DNA from: Antedon mediterranea
Lineage: Eukaryota; Echinodermata; Crinoidea; Comatulida; Antedonidae
Reading direction: 5' to 3'
DNA: 64,000 nt
Assembly: GCF_964355755.1 (NCBI RefSeq)
Contig: NC_092673.1
Span: forward strand, 23,441,001-23,505,000
A program made the translations under genes and the position numbers. Below the pieces are notes generated by a model, which worked only from the letters and a program-made list of their open reading frames with translations, did not search any database and was not told the origin of the DNA. Shown piece by piece: positions 22,901-35,537 of this stretch (positions are counted from its first letter, which is position 1; each line of letters starts with the position of its first letter).

Positions 22901-23566
22901 AATTCAACCACACGCGCTGGTTTCACCTAATTTGACATTTATTATATTTGCCAATGTATTTAGGTCATTTGACACATTTTTAGGCCTCATCGGCCAAGCT
23001 AATAAAATCGATCTGTGCGCTTGCATTACATCTTTTATATAATGACAATTCCATAATTTGTTATGATCGATGACGTCAAATGGCTTTGATAAATCCATGT
23101 ACGTTGCGAATTAATTTATTAAAATTATGTTAACTATGTTAATTATGGTGGAGTGTTTGTAACTTCTAGTCATTTAAAGTACATATTGTATTTCAACAGG
23201 TAGTTATACAATCTGACGGAATTAACAAAATAGTTGTAGAAATAGTAGTAGAAATAGTTAATAGTTACGGTATAAGTTGACTTACCGATGTTCAAAATAA
23301 AATTTGTAGCTTATAACTCCTTCCCGATTGTTTACAATATTTTCCCAGACTTGAGTAGATCGGACTTCCCCGGGAAGAATTCAGCTTCGATCCAGCTCGG
23401 TTTTCGTACACATGATTTCGTGTGGATTTCTCAAGACAGAGGTTTCAAGTTCAAATCTTTGATCGGGTGTCTGTCGGACATTGTATATATAACTTCATTA
23501 TGTACAATTTTTAATAACATAGTATTATTTTATATGTTTGTATTTTATATAGATTTTTAAATCAAG
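22901..23566. other. spacer before GPCR copy 3, with a small RT fragment
   Basis: A minus-strand open frame at 23098-22904 starts MDLSKPFDVIDHNKL, which is the RT motif 'DLSKAFDVIDHN'. The rest of the frame is not RT-like, so only a LINE scrap of about 45 bp (23054-23098) is supported. Nothing else is recognised before the GPCR. Confidence 0.5.
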
Positions 23567-24436
23567 ATGGCAGTGGAAGTTGTTGCAACGGTGTTTACGG
23601 TCTTATTGTGTTTATTCGCTTTCATCGGAAATACCTCAATCATAGCGTTATTCTTCAAAGTTCGTACATTACAGACTGTTTCGAATACGTTAGTGACATG
23701 TTTAGCCGTTATCGATGTTGGTATCGCTTCTTCGTATCCCATACAATGTTTAGTGGACCTCAAGAAACTATCCGATAATCCAGAATGTATAGCCTTCATG
23801 TGTATCATCATGTGCTTATCTGTAGCTCATACATACTTTACATTGGCACTATCAATTGAGAGGTACATAACCATCAGTAAACCATTGAAATGCTGTACCA
23901 TCATAACAGAGAGAAGATGCTACATTGCCATTGCCATAATTTCTGTAGTCTCTCTCGTGATTGGTATTCTTCCGGTTATGATGCCGCTATTTGGAAACAC
24001 AGAATCTCTTGAAACCGACTGCCGATTAGCAACCGTATTCATCAACGGCTATACTGCATGGGTTTTCGCAAATTGGGTTATGCCCCTTCCAGCAATAATA
24101 TTCCTGTACATCCGGGTATTCATACTTGTAAAACGGCACGTCAAGCGGATACAGGCATCCGAGGCAGCATCTCACTTGGGTGCGCAGAATTCTGGGTTCA
24201 AACTAAAACGAGAAGCGAAGACTGCTCTTTTGTTGTTATTTATGGTTGCATATTTCATTGTAGTCAGAATTCCGTTCATTCTCGTGGTTGCTGTTACAGA
24301 TCCTTCTGAAAGTGTTATGGCGTATATAATAACGCATTTTTTTGCATACAGTACCTCGGCTGTTAGTCCATTCATCTTTGGTTTTGGTAATAAAGATTAT
24401 AGGAAACATTTTCTATCAATTTTGAAGATAAAGTAA
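23567..24436 (+). CDS. orphan rhodopsin-class GPCR, tandem copy 3
   Basis: Intronless, 289 residues, start in ATCAAGATGGC. A TAA three codons upstream in frame rules out coding sequence ahead of it, while ATATAG just before could be an acceptor for a 5' UTR exon. Motifs: GN in TM1, LAVID in TM2, ERY, TM5 MPLPAIIFLYIR, TM7 SAVSPFIFGFGN. TM6 reads VVRIPFIL, with Arg in place of the Trp of the WIP motif seen in copies 1 and 2. That is a drastic change at a key activation-switch position (6.48). The segment from the end of TM4 through loop 2 into TM5 (MMPLFGNTESLETDCRLATV onward) is almost identical to copy 1, whereas TM1-TM4 are much more diverged. The C-tail ends soon after the TM7 helix (SILKIK). 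Confidence 0.9.
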   Translation: MAVEVVATVFTVLLCLFAFIGNTSIIALFFKVRTLQTVSNTLVTCLAVIDVGIASSYPIQCLVDLKKLSDNPECIAFMCIIMCLSVAHTYFTLALSIERYITISKPLKCCTIITERRCYIAIAIISVVSLVIGILPVMMPLFGNTESLETDCRLATVFINGYTAWVFANWVMPLPAIIFLYIRVFILVKRHVKRIQASEAASHLGAQNSGFKLKREAKTALLLLFMVAYFIVVRIPFILVVAVTDPSESVMAYIITHFFAYSTSAVSPFIFGFGNKDYRKHFLSILKIK

Positions 24437-25032
24437 CAATAAAGTATTCAACTAAATTTATCTAAATGCTGTCACAAGTTGATTTCAATCAAGTTTAAGT
24501 TAACCCTTCACAATAGTGGCATTATGGATTGGCCACTAAATTATTGATAATAATGTAGGCCTAAATTGGTATATTATATATATTCGTAATATTTTGTAAA
24601 ATTATTCCGTAGTATTTGTAAAGTTGCACACTGATATGAAGTGTAAATCTTATTTCCACGTGTGATTCCAAGTGTGTTGTATGTAAAAGAAACAGTATGC
24701 ATATGTGGTTTTGAACCTCTGTCAATGATAGATTGAACACAATACACATAATAAATATCTAAATGTATGCAAATAACACTAGTAAGGTAAGGGTTGTGGT
24801 ACACAAAGTGATTCCAAAACACGAATTAAATGTAATGTTGAGAATGTCGTTTTTTTAATCGTAGTCTACAATTGGCAAACTTTGCCAAACATTTATTTGC
24901 AAACTCCAGTTTTCCACAGTTTGAAGAAGATACTGGAGGCCACCAGCAGAAACCCACGATTACAAACTAGTGTGGCCTGTAAACTAGTTTTCTGCAGTAC
25001 ATACTTTCTCGGACTATAACCTTCTCTTACAA

Positions 25033-25290
25033 TGTAGTTTTAGAAGTATGTGTAGTTTTAGAAGTATGTGTAGTTTTAGAAGTATGTGTAGTTTTAGAAG
25101 TATGTGTAGTTTTAGAAGTATGTGTAGTTTTAGAAGTATGTGTAGTTTTAGAAGTATGTGCAACATGAGAAGTATGTGCAACATGAGAAGTATGTGCAAC
25201 ATGAGAAGTATGTGCAACATGAGAAGTATGTGCAACATGAGAAGTATGTGCTGCATGAGAAGTATGTGCTGCATGAGAAGTATGTGCTGC
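25033..25290. repeat. 18-bp minisatellite with three ordered variants
   Basis: Units of AGTATGTGTAGTTTTAGA (about seven), then AGTATGTGCAACATGAGA (five), then AGTATGTGCTGCATGAGA (about three), with no intermixing. 18 bp is six codons, so long open frames appear on both strands; these are artefacts of the period. Confidence 0.95.
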
Positions 25291-25322
25291 AACTTTTCTT
25301 TCTTTTCTTCAATTGAATTGTA

Positions 25323-25432
25323 TTCATCTTATTGGCAACATTTCAGCAATATCGTAATATTCTTTTTGTTGGCAACATTTCAGCAATATCGTAATATTCT
25401 TCTTATTGGCAACATTTCAGCAATATCGTAAT
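25323..25432. repeat. ~37-bp tandem repeat, three copies
   Basis: TTGGCAACATTTCAGCAATA followed by TCGTAATATTCTT occurs three times in tandem directly after the minisatellite. Confidence 0.9.
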
Positions 25433-28044
25433 TGATACAAAGCATGTGGAATTAAAAAAAAACAAGTCCTTCGGTGCATAGCAGATTTTAAACTGGCATT
25501 ATTGACCACCACACCCTCACCTTTATAAAAATGAATAAAATCAAACTGTGAATATACCATTTTATAGCCTTAGTCAATATAATAAATATTTCAACGGTTA
25601 ACCAAAAACATGTTGTCTAACAGCCAATGCTTTAGGTAGATCATATTTAGTTTGATCCAATTTTCAGTGTTATAATGTTTATTTCTTTTCAGAGGAATAT
25701 AGACCTATACTTAGGTTTATTGCAATTTTAAAATAATATTTGTATGTTTTGTAATCTGATCCACCATGTAGTTAAATATTGAATGAACAATACGAGTGTA
25801 TGAATGAATGCAAGTGTCACTATCACTACTATTATATATTAACCTAAATAAATTCCTCGGCGTTGCCTCGTTGATATGTAACATTTCATCATTCATCTCA
25901 TGCCATTATTTGTACCATTACTCATAAAAATTCATTATTTGTATATTATTGTTAGTCTCGCCGAATCACATAACACGTTCACAGATATTATTTCAAGATC
26001 TAAATCAATCAATTAAAGTAACATTTTTTTCTCTTATAAGTTCATAATAATAAATTATCAATAATTTGATTAAACTAAGAGAGGCAAATAAAAAAAAAAG
26101 AGAGCGAAGCTTGTGTGAGGCAGCACATGCAGCTTAAACTAAACAAACTAAATAAAGATATGTAATCAAGAATGGGCCTAGATGTTTTGGAAAAATGGAG
26201 CAGATGGGTTGTCGTAAATATAAAAATGAAAATGTGTATAAAATGAAATTCAAATGATAGTGTTAAGTGGCTTTTCGTTCGAAATTTAAGGACAACAGAA
26301 AATAAATATGTTAAGGAACACAATGCAATTATATGCAAATTAGCAAGCAATCCATGTGAATTCCGAATTTAGTGAATACGGTACACGTTGTTTTTGTAGT
26401 GCATTATTATAAATATAGCCTATATATTGTTGAATGAATTAAAAATATATATGTGGAGTAAAATGTTCATAGCGTTTTCTTTAAGTTAAACTTGAGATTT
26501 ATGTCAAATTATTAAATGAGCTAAGCAGGCCTGTTATCTGATGGTTTATATATTTCACTAAAAAGTTAACAGAGATGGCGAGATAAGAATACAAAATTCA
26601 CCGCGCACGCATGAATATTCTAATCAATGAATGCTTATATTTCTAATTAATGACAGTCCCAACACGAATACCTTCGCATCAGAATATAGGCAACGGTGAA
26701 TCAGCCTGGCTTCTACAACATGATGGTTTAAATTGCAATATTCTTCGGTGTACAACCACAACCATAACACTGCAACTAAACACTTCTTTAGTATTCTAGG
26801 ATTGCATAATAAATACTATACTTGCAATACATGTTTGTTAATAGTATAAGTAAATGAGAATAGTCGTACTTACAATGGTCACACTGGCAGAGAAGTGACA
26901 TCTCCCTTTATCGAAATGCGAGGCGTAGGCCTACCCGTTAAATTCTATAACGTAGCTTGCACCTGATGGAACATATTATGCAAATCATTATTGTCACCTG
27001 TTATACACGTGACGTATGACCCGGACTGTGACAATTAGCTACACAAAAAGTATACTACCCAACAAACGTAATCATGCAATCGCCTGATTTTGTGTTATTA
27101 TATACATAACCACTTAACTACTAGGTCTAATGTGGGAGAACCGTGCTAAAAGTAGCACATAGTTATATGATAGATACACTCCCGACCCCTTCTCCAACAG
27201 AAGGTTTTGTTTGAGATCTGCATTAAAAAAATATTTGCCGCTCAAACATCCCATACCAATGCAAGCATTTTCTTTGTCGTTTATTTTTACCTTTATGTAG
27301 AACGTTCATCTGCTGGTGTAGAAATTGCGATTAATACATATTATCGTAATTTTTAAAAATCATTACTCAATTAAACATTGTGTTTAAATTAGTAATATTT
27401 CACAATCGTCTTGGGTGAAGATAGTTTGCAAGAGTAAACTTGAAATAAAGCCCACCCAAGAGTAATAATATAAAAGAAGCCGATGGTTTTGTTGTTTTTC
27501 TCTGATAAACAAATTCAATCATGTAGAGGAACAGGTTGAATTCAATTAAATTCAATTCGTCAAAGTTCAACAATAATGCTACTTTTATTTTTTTACCATA
27601 AACAAGGACAACACAGGAAACTTGCTCGATCGTTTATTTACGGATATGACGTCAATTATTATTTAAGGACAAGATAAAGTAAACATCTTATTAGTTACGT
27701 AAAATGACAAAAATAAAAGAAACACCCCAACATTTTATAGCCTACTTATTTGACACACTTTTCATTAAAAGAATAGTAAGCAATAAACTATTCTGAAACA
27801 ATTTGCATTGATTTGCGTAAAATAAAAACAATGTAGTAAAATTATACATTAATTTGATCAAATAGCGTTAATTTGTAAGTGTAAATCGGTAAAATATAGG
27901 TAAACAGTTTTGCATATTATAATGAATCACACAGTATTGTGATAGTTAAAACATGCAAGTACCGTGTGCTTAGTGATACAACTAATTATAACTCCTGAGA
28001 AATATGAACATGAATAATGAAGGATATCTTAACTGAAATATATA

Positions 28045-28205
28045 ACTATACAGTAGAAACTGTAGAAAACCCTCCTTTGTGACACCCCACATTTTCCAGT
28101 GAAATATATGTGTTAACTCTATGGCCAACCCTTATTCAGGGGACACCCTAGTAAGAAGACGCTTGGTTGGGGCCCAAAAGTTTTCCTTTACTGGTTGTAC
28201 TGTAC
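28045..28205. repeat. MITE family C copy (diverged)
   Basis: TACAGTAGAAACTG at the left, then CCTCCTTTGTGACACCCCAC, GTGTTAACTCTATGGCCAAC and ATTCAGGGGACACCC. These words recur in the family C copies at 42.3, 44.1 and 50.8 kb. Confidence 0.6.
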
Positions 28206-29996
28206 AATGTTAAACTTAACAACATTACATTCCAGTTACTACAGACCCACCACAGCAACCACAGTTCCAAACACAATCTAACCCTAAAGTGTAATGTGCA
28301 CATTTATGTACACAGGACCAGTGGCTAAACGTCCTTCCTGAAGGACAAGACAAAAGAGTAAAGCATTTTCAGGAAGCAAAAATGCACATGCTTGTTCAAT
28401 TCAATTACCATTGCTTCATATCTCCTAACTAGATATATTTATTATTTACACAATACACATAATTATACATGTACAATGAAATCTCTATGAGATAACTTTA
28501 CCCCAAATTTACCTCCCTCAAGTTCCTTGTTATAACAAATATACATCATATTTTATTGAAGAAGACAAGATAATTAAAACTATAACTGCAGCATCAAACT
28601 TATTATGGAAACATCACTAATTTGTACATTATAAACAACACAGTGGAGTAAAAACAAAAACAATCCGATATTATTAGTATTGTTTCATGACTGGCAAAAA
28701 TAATACAGATTGATGACTAAAATAACATTCATATCAATTATAGTTTTTATAATATATATTGTTATATGACGTTCCCTGTATGAGATATTTAGGAAAACAT
28801 TTAAAATGTACTGTATTACGTTTCACTATATCATATTATATTTTTTTTTTAAATGTGTACATATATAAAGCAGGCATATACAGGCCTTTTCTTTTGAGGC
28901 GAGCGAGTGCGATCACTTACCTAACACACTCCTAAACTGCCCTTGAGGCACGTAACACACTTAAATTTGATAAACTTACCTACACACGGAAACACAAACG
29001 GCACACCTACAGCACCCCTGAATGTATTGAGGAGTGCAATTTGTAGCACACTTGCACTATTTGTTTTAAAAAAAGGCCTGCACATAGGGAGAAATCAGAT
29101 CTATTGCTTTTTTTGGACTCAGTGTGTGAAATAAAAAAATAAAAAAAATCCAGCTATGGTTTAGGCAGTTCCAGAATTGTTGAAAAATACTATTAGATTT
29201 ATTGCTAGCTTCTCAATATCACAGTATTTCATTAAAAAAACATCCTATCCTAAATAGTTTAAATGCTTTACTTATATCTCCAAAACTACACCAATGTGTA
29301 CAATAAGTAATTTGGCATAAAATATATTATTCTAACATAATAAATAAAAAAAACAATTATAAGTAAAAACAATCTAAAATTTGGCACCCAATTTATATTA
29401 GAATAGATTAAAAAAAATAAAGGAATATGAATAATTAAGAATTATCAATTATGAATTATTATAATCAATAAATTAAGCTTGGGATAGAGTTTTGTCGTTT
29501 AATTGAACAGAAAAAGAACATTTCATCCTTGGAAATGAAAATTATATTATGAAAATGTGGTGTGTGGTGTTGCGTTTGTTCAATCTGTACATAATTAGTT
29601 CTTTTACTTATTTATAATTACTTTTGATTTACTTTCATTTAATGTTGTTTTGTTCATTCTTCTCCACCACCGATATATAAAGGTGTTATTGTCAAAGATT
29701 ATAATTCATTAGGTTAAGTAATTAGGCATTAATGCAAAGAGTAGTCTAGCATTCCATATATGATTAGTTATGTGACATGGGAATACAACTATATATTGCA
29801 TTAGTAGGACATTTTGCATTACCTAGCTATTTAACATGTGGATGTATATGTTAAATAAGGTTTAGTGGGAATGGAAGAAAATCATATAAAGTAAGAGAAT
29901 AGTCACGCAACACCATTGCGGCTTGGATAGGTCATAGGTCATGTTGCCAAACACTCACTTGCATAGTTGTTCTTCATATCATATTAACATCGATGA

Positions 29997-32900
29997 TCAA
30001 TCGCTGGAAGTTGGAGTAGAGTTTAGTTTGTTGCGTGGCACAAAGTTGCGTGTATTTGTGTCGGATTCCGAGTCCTCTACATCCACATCACTTTCATCAT
30101 CGTAACTGACTTCATCTACGGTAGGCATTGAGACTGTTACTGGAAAATCTTGTCCCTCCATTTCAGCCTCTGTGAAGTAAACCATTGGTAAAATTAAATT
30201 TTGATTTGATTTCCAGAACATAAATTTGATCTCATTTGTAATTAATTTGTTAATTGTTAAAATCTTTATGGCATTATATAATAAATAATGTAATCTCTTT
30301 AGTCGATGAGGACTTCACTTATTTTACAAATGATTTTATTTTAGATTAGTTTTTCAAGGACTATCTTTTGCATTTGTTTTGCTGCTATTAAGGCCATAAC
30401 ATCATCTGATGCCAATTCAAAATGTAAATGATATTTGAATGTTTGTAGCATTAATAATCAACTGACTTGTTATTCCAGAATCATGACCTTTTGTGAAATT
30501 GTAAAATAAAATAATTGTAAACCATTATGCCTATAAAAATTAGAAATACAAAAACAAAATTGGTCGATATATTGTGAAGGCTAGGAGGTTTAAGCGCATC
30601 ACAAGTTTGAAATCTCTAAAAAAATAAAACAGAATTGTAACTCTCGGTGTACACAATTGAGAATTCTTATGTTAACATACACAGTGAATATTGTAAGGTC
30701 AAATAATGCAATCATTAATTAGGGTTGTTCAGATCCATGAAGTTATGCTTTGTATCGCAAGCAATGTCATATTATAATTAGTGTCGTAACAGCAAAGTGT
30801 CACCGATTTGGGCGAACATCAGGGGTGGATTGCTATAAAACAGTCTTAACTGATGGGATGGTCTAACTCCCCGATTAAAGATCAGATAGACGGTCTTACT
30901 AAAGCCACCCCTGTTAGACCATTCCTATAAAAAAGGGCGTACTTTGCGCGTAGAATACCAAATAAGGTAATGTTCGTCATGCTTGTTCAATTCACAATCA
31001 TAACAGTACGTACGTTTCTACGCAAGAAAATCTATTCTAGGCATAAGAATAAAATCACAGTTATTATTTGATTTAACACTTAAAAACTCGTTCAATTGGT
31101 TGTCTTTGATAAATAATACGTAAAAGCAACAAAAAGAGAAGTTTCAGACTGTTTTAAGAACCTTCGAGTAGGCTTTAATTTTAAAGGCCGCTTACAGGTT
31201 AGACCGCGGTATAGCAATGGTGTATAAATAAAGACTACTTGCTACGTCACGAATTATAGCCGGCTAAGTGCTAAGACAGCTTATAGCAATCCGCCCCTGG
31301 TATGCAGGATCAAATTTGATAACTTATGTGTTTCATGTGAAACTGTCCCTTAATAGGAGTGTCTACTGAATACATGTGTCCCAAAGGAGGGTATCTACTA
31401 TAAGGGAAAAATAATAAATATATTGTCCCTCAAAAACATGACAAATGACGATTAATAAAATCAGACTTTGAGGAAGCCGGTTTGCAGTTTTAATACAAAC
31501 CTACAAAAATAATGATAATAATAATGAACTTTACTTCACCGTAACGCCCAAAGTGGTGTATTTTTTAAGCTGATTTATTACAAATAGGTAGTTCTAATGT
31601 CAAAATAAAATACTGGGGTAATTTAAAAGCAGTGTTGCCAGAAACATAGGCATTTTTATAGATTTATTAAAAAAACAACATGGTATATTAGTAAAAACAT
31701 TTTATTTTCTTTGATTATCTGATTATAAACTCATTAGTCAGAACAATTCTTAATGTTTTATATAATTCTAGTTGTGTTGTGAGAAAAAAAACCAATATTT
31801 CTAATTATAGATTCTGTAATTCCCAGTTTTAATGTCATTTTCTAAGTTAGATCCTCTTGAAATTTGAATAAATTATCAGATCGTTGTGAATTTTAATATT
31901 TGCAACAGATTTCTCCTCTCCTATTTTGAAGCTCCTCTTTTATTTTTACTTCTTCTATTTGCCAACCTAAGCAGATCCCACATGCCCATCCATCACCACT
32001 TACCTCCCCAAAATCAAACGTCAAATGATATACTCAGGTATGTTAATGCTACGTAACAAATATTGAGGTCCTGATGTGAAATGCATTTTTACCATTTTTA
32101 AATTTAACAGTTTTTGATACCATTTCATTTAAGGTCAGCATGTAAAATATCACATTTTATATCAAATATTGGTTTTAAATCGTTTTTACTGTGATTGTTG
32201 GATTCAGTAGTAATTATTAATTGATTATTAATTATATGATAGTTATTTAATTTCCCTTAGTTATGCATAAAAACAGTTACTAAAATTGAGATATTCTGTT
32301 GATTTGTCATACTATCTTATAAAAATTTTAATTTGTAGATTATTAGCAGGCCTGCCTTATTTGCATTTTCAAAATACCATTTAACAAAGTCATATTCGTA
32401 AGGACTTTCTTCTGTGATTATTTTTATTCATGAAAACCCCATATTTTATTTACAGTTGAACATCCCATAAGCGGCCGCACTTTAAAAAGCCTGTTTGTTC
32501 TTCCTATCTAATTAGTGCATTTGGTACTTCCCGTAAGCGGCCGCAGCCACTTTTTTTTAACTAAAACGAAAAATTCGTATTTAAAATAATGGTATCAACC
32601 AAACTCCATTTTGTAATTTGTTTATACATTAAATGGAACTCAATACAGTACTTGGTTGTTTACACTGCTATAAACAAAAACTGCGTAAAAGTTTTTTTGT
32701 TTAAAATAAGTATACAAGTTTGTACTTCTTCACTATAGAAAATCCGTGAAAAATGGCAAAAACATCAACATTTGGATAATTGACCGTTGTCATGGCAACG
32801 AAGGATAAACATTAAAATGAATGTTGTAGATATGCTTTTTATTCAAGTGCCTATTCATGGTCAAAATTTGAGAGAAATCCATTTTTTTACATCTGCCACC

Positions 32901-35537
32901 AAATCTTTGATTTTTACAGACAAATGGCTATTAAATAATTTTTGCTTTAAATTAAATTTTTTAAGGTAAATAATTTTTTTCGATTTTTTTCAATGTAAAT
33001 AACTATTATGTGAAATTAACAACAACAACAAATTTTTAGGGGGACAATATATCTTTAAGAAGTCTCACCTGGTTCTGGTGTTGGGACTTCAAAGATTACT
33101 CGTCTGGCTGGTACTGGTTCAAGACGTGAAATCATGGCAGCAAGATCTGTGAATTGAGTAGGTATTTGTTTCTGCTTTGTCTGCATCTATTTAAAAAAAA
33201 CTAAATAGGTTAGTTTTATTTTGAATACAAATGATAAATAACAAATCCAGTATAATTTGTTTGTTTCCTTTTGTCTGTTTGTTTTGGAGTCCCTGACACA
33301 AGCATTTGCTTTCTTGGTGATGCCACCATTATTTTGAAATAACTATTATTATTATGATGATTATTCTATCATCATCATCATAATCTTCTCTTCAGAACCT
33401 CATTTTGGGTAGTCACACATGTGACTCCCTCTTTTCGGTACTTCAACTGTCCATGACCAGGGCTACTGGTCTGAAAGATGGACAGGCGAGACGTGAGTAA
33501 TAATCAAAAACAATCAATCAAACAAATGTATTAATTTAACAATTGAAAGATGCAATATCAAGAAATGTAATCATTTTTTTTTGTAGGTTTGTAGCTTAAA
33601 AATGTTTACATTTAAAAAAAATAATATTTTCACTTTTTAACAACAATTGCAACACAGAGATCATAAATAAAAAAACATTTATATACAGTACCTAACCTAA
33701 ATACATGCATAAAAAAACAATTATTTTCGATAAAAAATAAATAAATAAAATCAAAATAATAGGACACCTTATTGGAAACCACTTCTCGCTTCTCTACAGA
33801 ATCTTCGCCAGTAAGTTCCGCTAAGAGTCCACTCTTACCCCAGCCAGACAACACAGTCTGTGCATGCTGATACCCTACATCTTTGATCTCCTCAAAACGA
33901 TTGAAGTGAAGGGTCTTGAATCTGAAACAAAATCAAAATAATGAAGCAAAAAAAAAACAAACAAACAATTGCAAAACAGTAGGACCTCTATTAAGGGACC
34001 CAACAAAGTTTTCCTGAATATAAGTTTGCTTAGTTTAGACACATTTTAAAAATCCCAACAAACTTTTTCATCCTTTAAAATTAATATTAAAAAGCATCTG
34101 GTCTCGGTGTATGGCAGGAAAGCATTCTGTTCTGGTTTATTTCTCTCTACTTCCTTTTGAATCAATTGGAACCCATTTTCCTCCATCTGAATTATGTCGA
34201 TGACATGTTCAGTCAAAGAAGATATATGTTATAAACCACTCTACCATTATCTTTTTTCTATTTATTGAATTATTGTATAGTAACCTCATTGTAATATTTT
34301 TTCCTATTTTCTTAATGGTGGTCTCTGCTTAAAGTCTATTTCTAGAATTATTTTGACCATCATCCACATTTATGTAATACTTAATGATTTATAAAAAAAT
34401 TATTATGTATTACTTGTGGAAATCAAACAACAATAGTTGTATATATAAATAAATTGTATAATTAGCGTTCTAAAATGAAAAAAAAATATGAAAAACTCAC
34501 AAAGAGAAATTGTTCTTTCTGTGTAAAATATTTTAAATTGAGATGGATAATAATGATCATGTATAATGAAAGTAATATGTTATAATGAGGTTTGGAAACA
34601 AAGAGGTTATTTAGACCAAACTTCTTTTGTAAGTGTATTGTAAAATATAAGAAAATTAATGAAGAAAGGAGGTACTGTAATACGGATTTCAAAAATGTTA
34701 CTGATGAAGGATGTTATGATTGTAAGTAATGACATGAAAGATAATATGAATGTGAATAAAAGTGGAGTTTACGCCAAAAAAGAAAAAAAAAAAACAATAA
34801 AAGTGGGCTGTAGTGTTAAATAAAACATTTTCATTTGTTTGATTCATATGAAACTGCCTTCTTAATAGTTTTGTTCCCTGGTCATGAGATAAATTATAGT
34901 GATATTAATGCCTGGTTTTTGCATCACAGAGGGACACTTAAATCTCTATGTCCGATATTAGAAATTATTTTACATACAAAAAATAATATACTCTGACGCT
35001 ATAATAATAGAAAAGAAAATCTTTCTTATTTTCATTAGTGAATTTGTATTTTGATAGGACTGTAACTGTTTGCACAACACAACAAAAATAATGATAATGG
35101 TTGTAGCTATAATAAGAACTGACAGAAAATAATTTTATAGATCAGTGAAACACAAATGGAGTATATAATGATTACAGAAGCAAAAAAGTATTATACACGG
35201 CTGGGTGTTTGAGCCTACACTATAAAACTAGTTGTGATGTGCCCAAATATGGTAGTGATATACCCAAATATGGTAGTGATATGACATCACATTTTTTTTG
35301 TCACATACAATTTGAGAGTGTAGACAAAGCTTAAGATATTATGCCACACAACCGTACATAAAAGTATGTTATAAATGAGCAAAGTGAGATGTACCTCTAT
35401 CTAACTAGTACATTATATTTTTACCTATCAATTGGAGGTCTTATATATTCACACATATCATTCTTCATAAGCTCTTCTTTCTGTTTCATACATGATACAT
35501 AAGCTAGTCTGCTTTGGATGTCACTCATGTCAGGGAC
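29997..35537 (-). CDS. PNPLA6/7: PNPLA6/7 exons 26-29: C-terminal region and stop
   Basis: Exon 26 35537-35425 ([29 protein letters not shown]), exon 27 33921-33768 ([33 protein letters not shown]), exon 28 33186-33069 ([18 protein letters not shown]), exon 29 30169-29997 ([20 protein letters not shown], stop TGA). The acidic tail is typical of the family in composition, not in sequence. Long introns contain MITEs, a 42-bp-arm hairpin and an hAT-like element. Confidence 0.92.

Larger units (their letters stand above)
24437..29996. other. AT-rich region between GPCR copy 3 and the end of the phospholipase gene
   Basis: Holds the minisatellites at 25033-25432 and a family C-like copy at 28045-28205. 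Otherwise no gene, RNA or recognisable element from 25440 to 28040 or from 28210 to 29990. The part next to 29997 presumably contains the 3' UTR of the minus-strand phospholipase gene; the poly(A) site was not identified. Confidence 0.6.

Noticed and set aside
22904-23098. Small minus-strand gene beginning MDLSKPFDVIDHNKL
   Set aside because: The start is the LINE RT motif; the remainder has no support, so it is recorded only as a LINE scrap.
9345-24436. Opsin identity for the GPCRs
   Set aside because: The retinal-attachment Lys in TM7 is absent (Tyr at that position in copies 1-3).
25014-25431. Long open frames on both strands across the 18-bp minisatellite (127 and 92 codons)
   Set aside because: The unit length is a multiple of three and free of stops, so open frames arise automatically. 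The proteins would be pure MCSFRS or MLHILL repeats with no flanking support.
32463-32546. Two GCGGCCGC words within 80 bp with similar flanks (CCCRTAAGCGGCCGCA)
   Set aside because: A short local repeat with no further structure; not enough to call an element.
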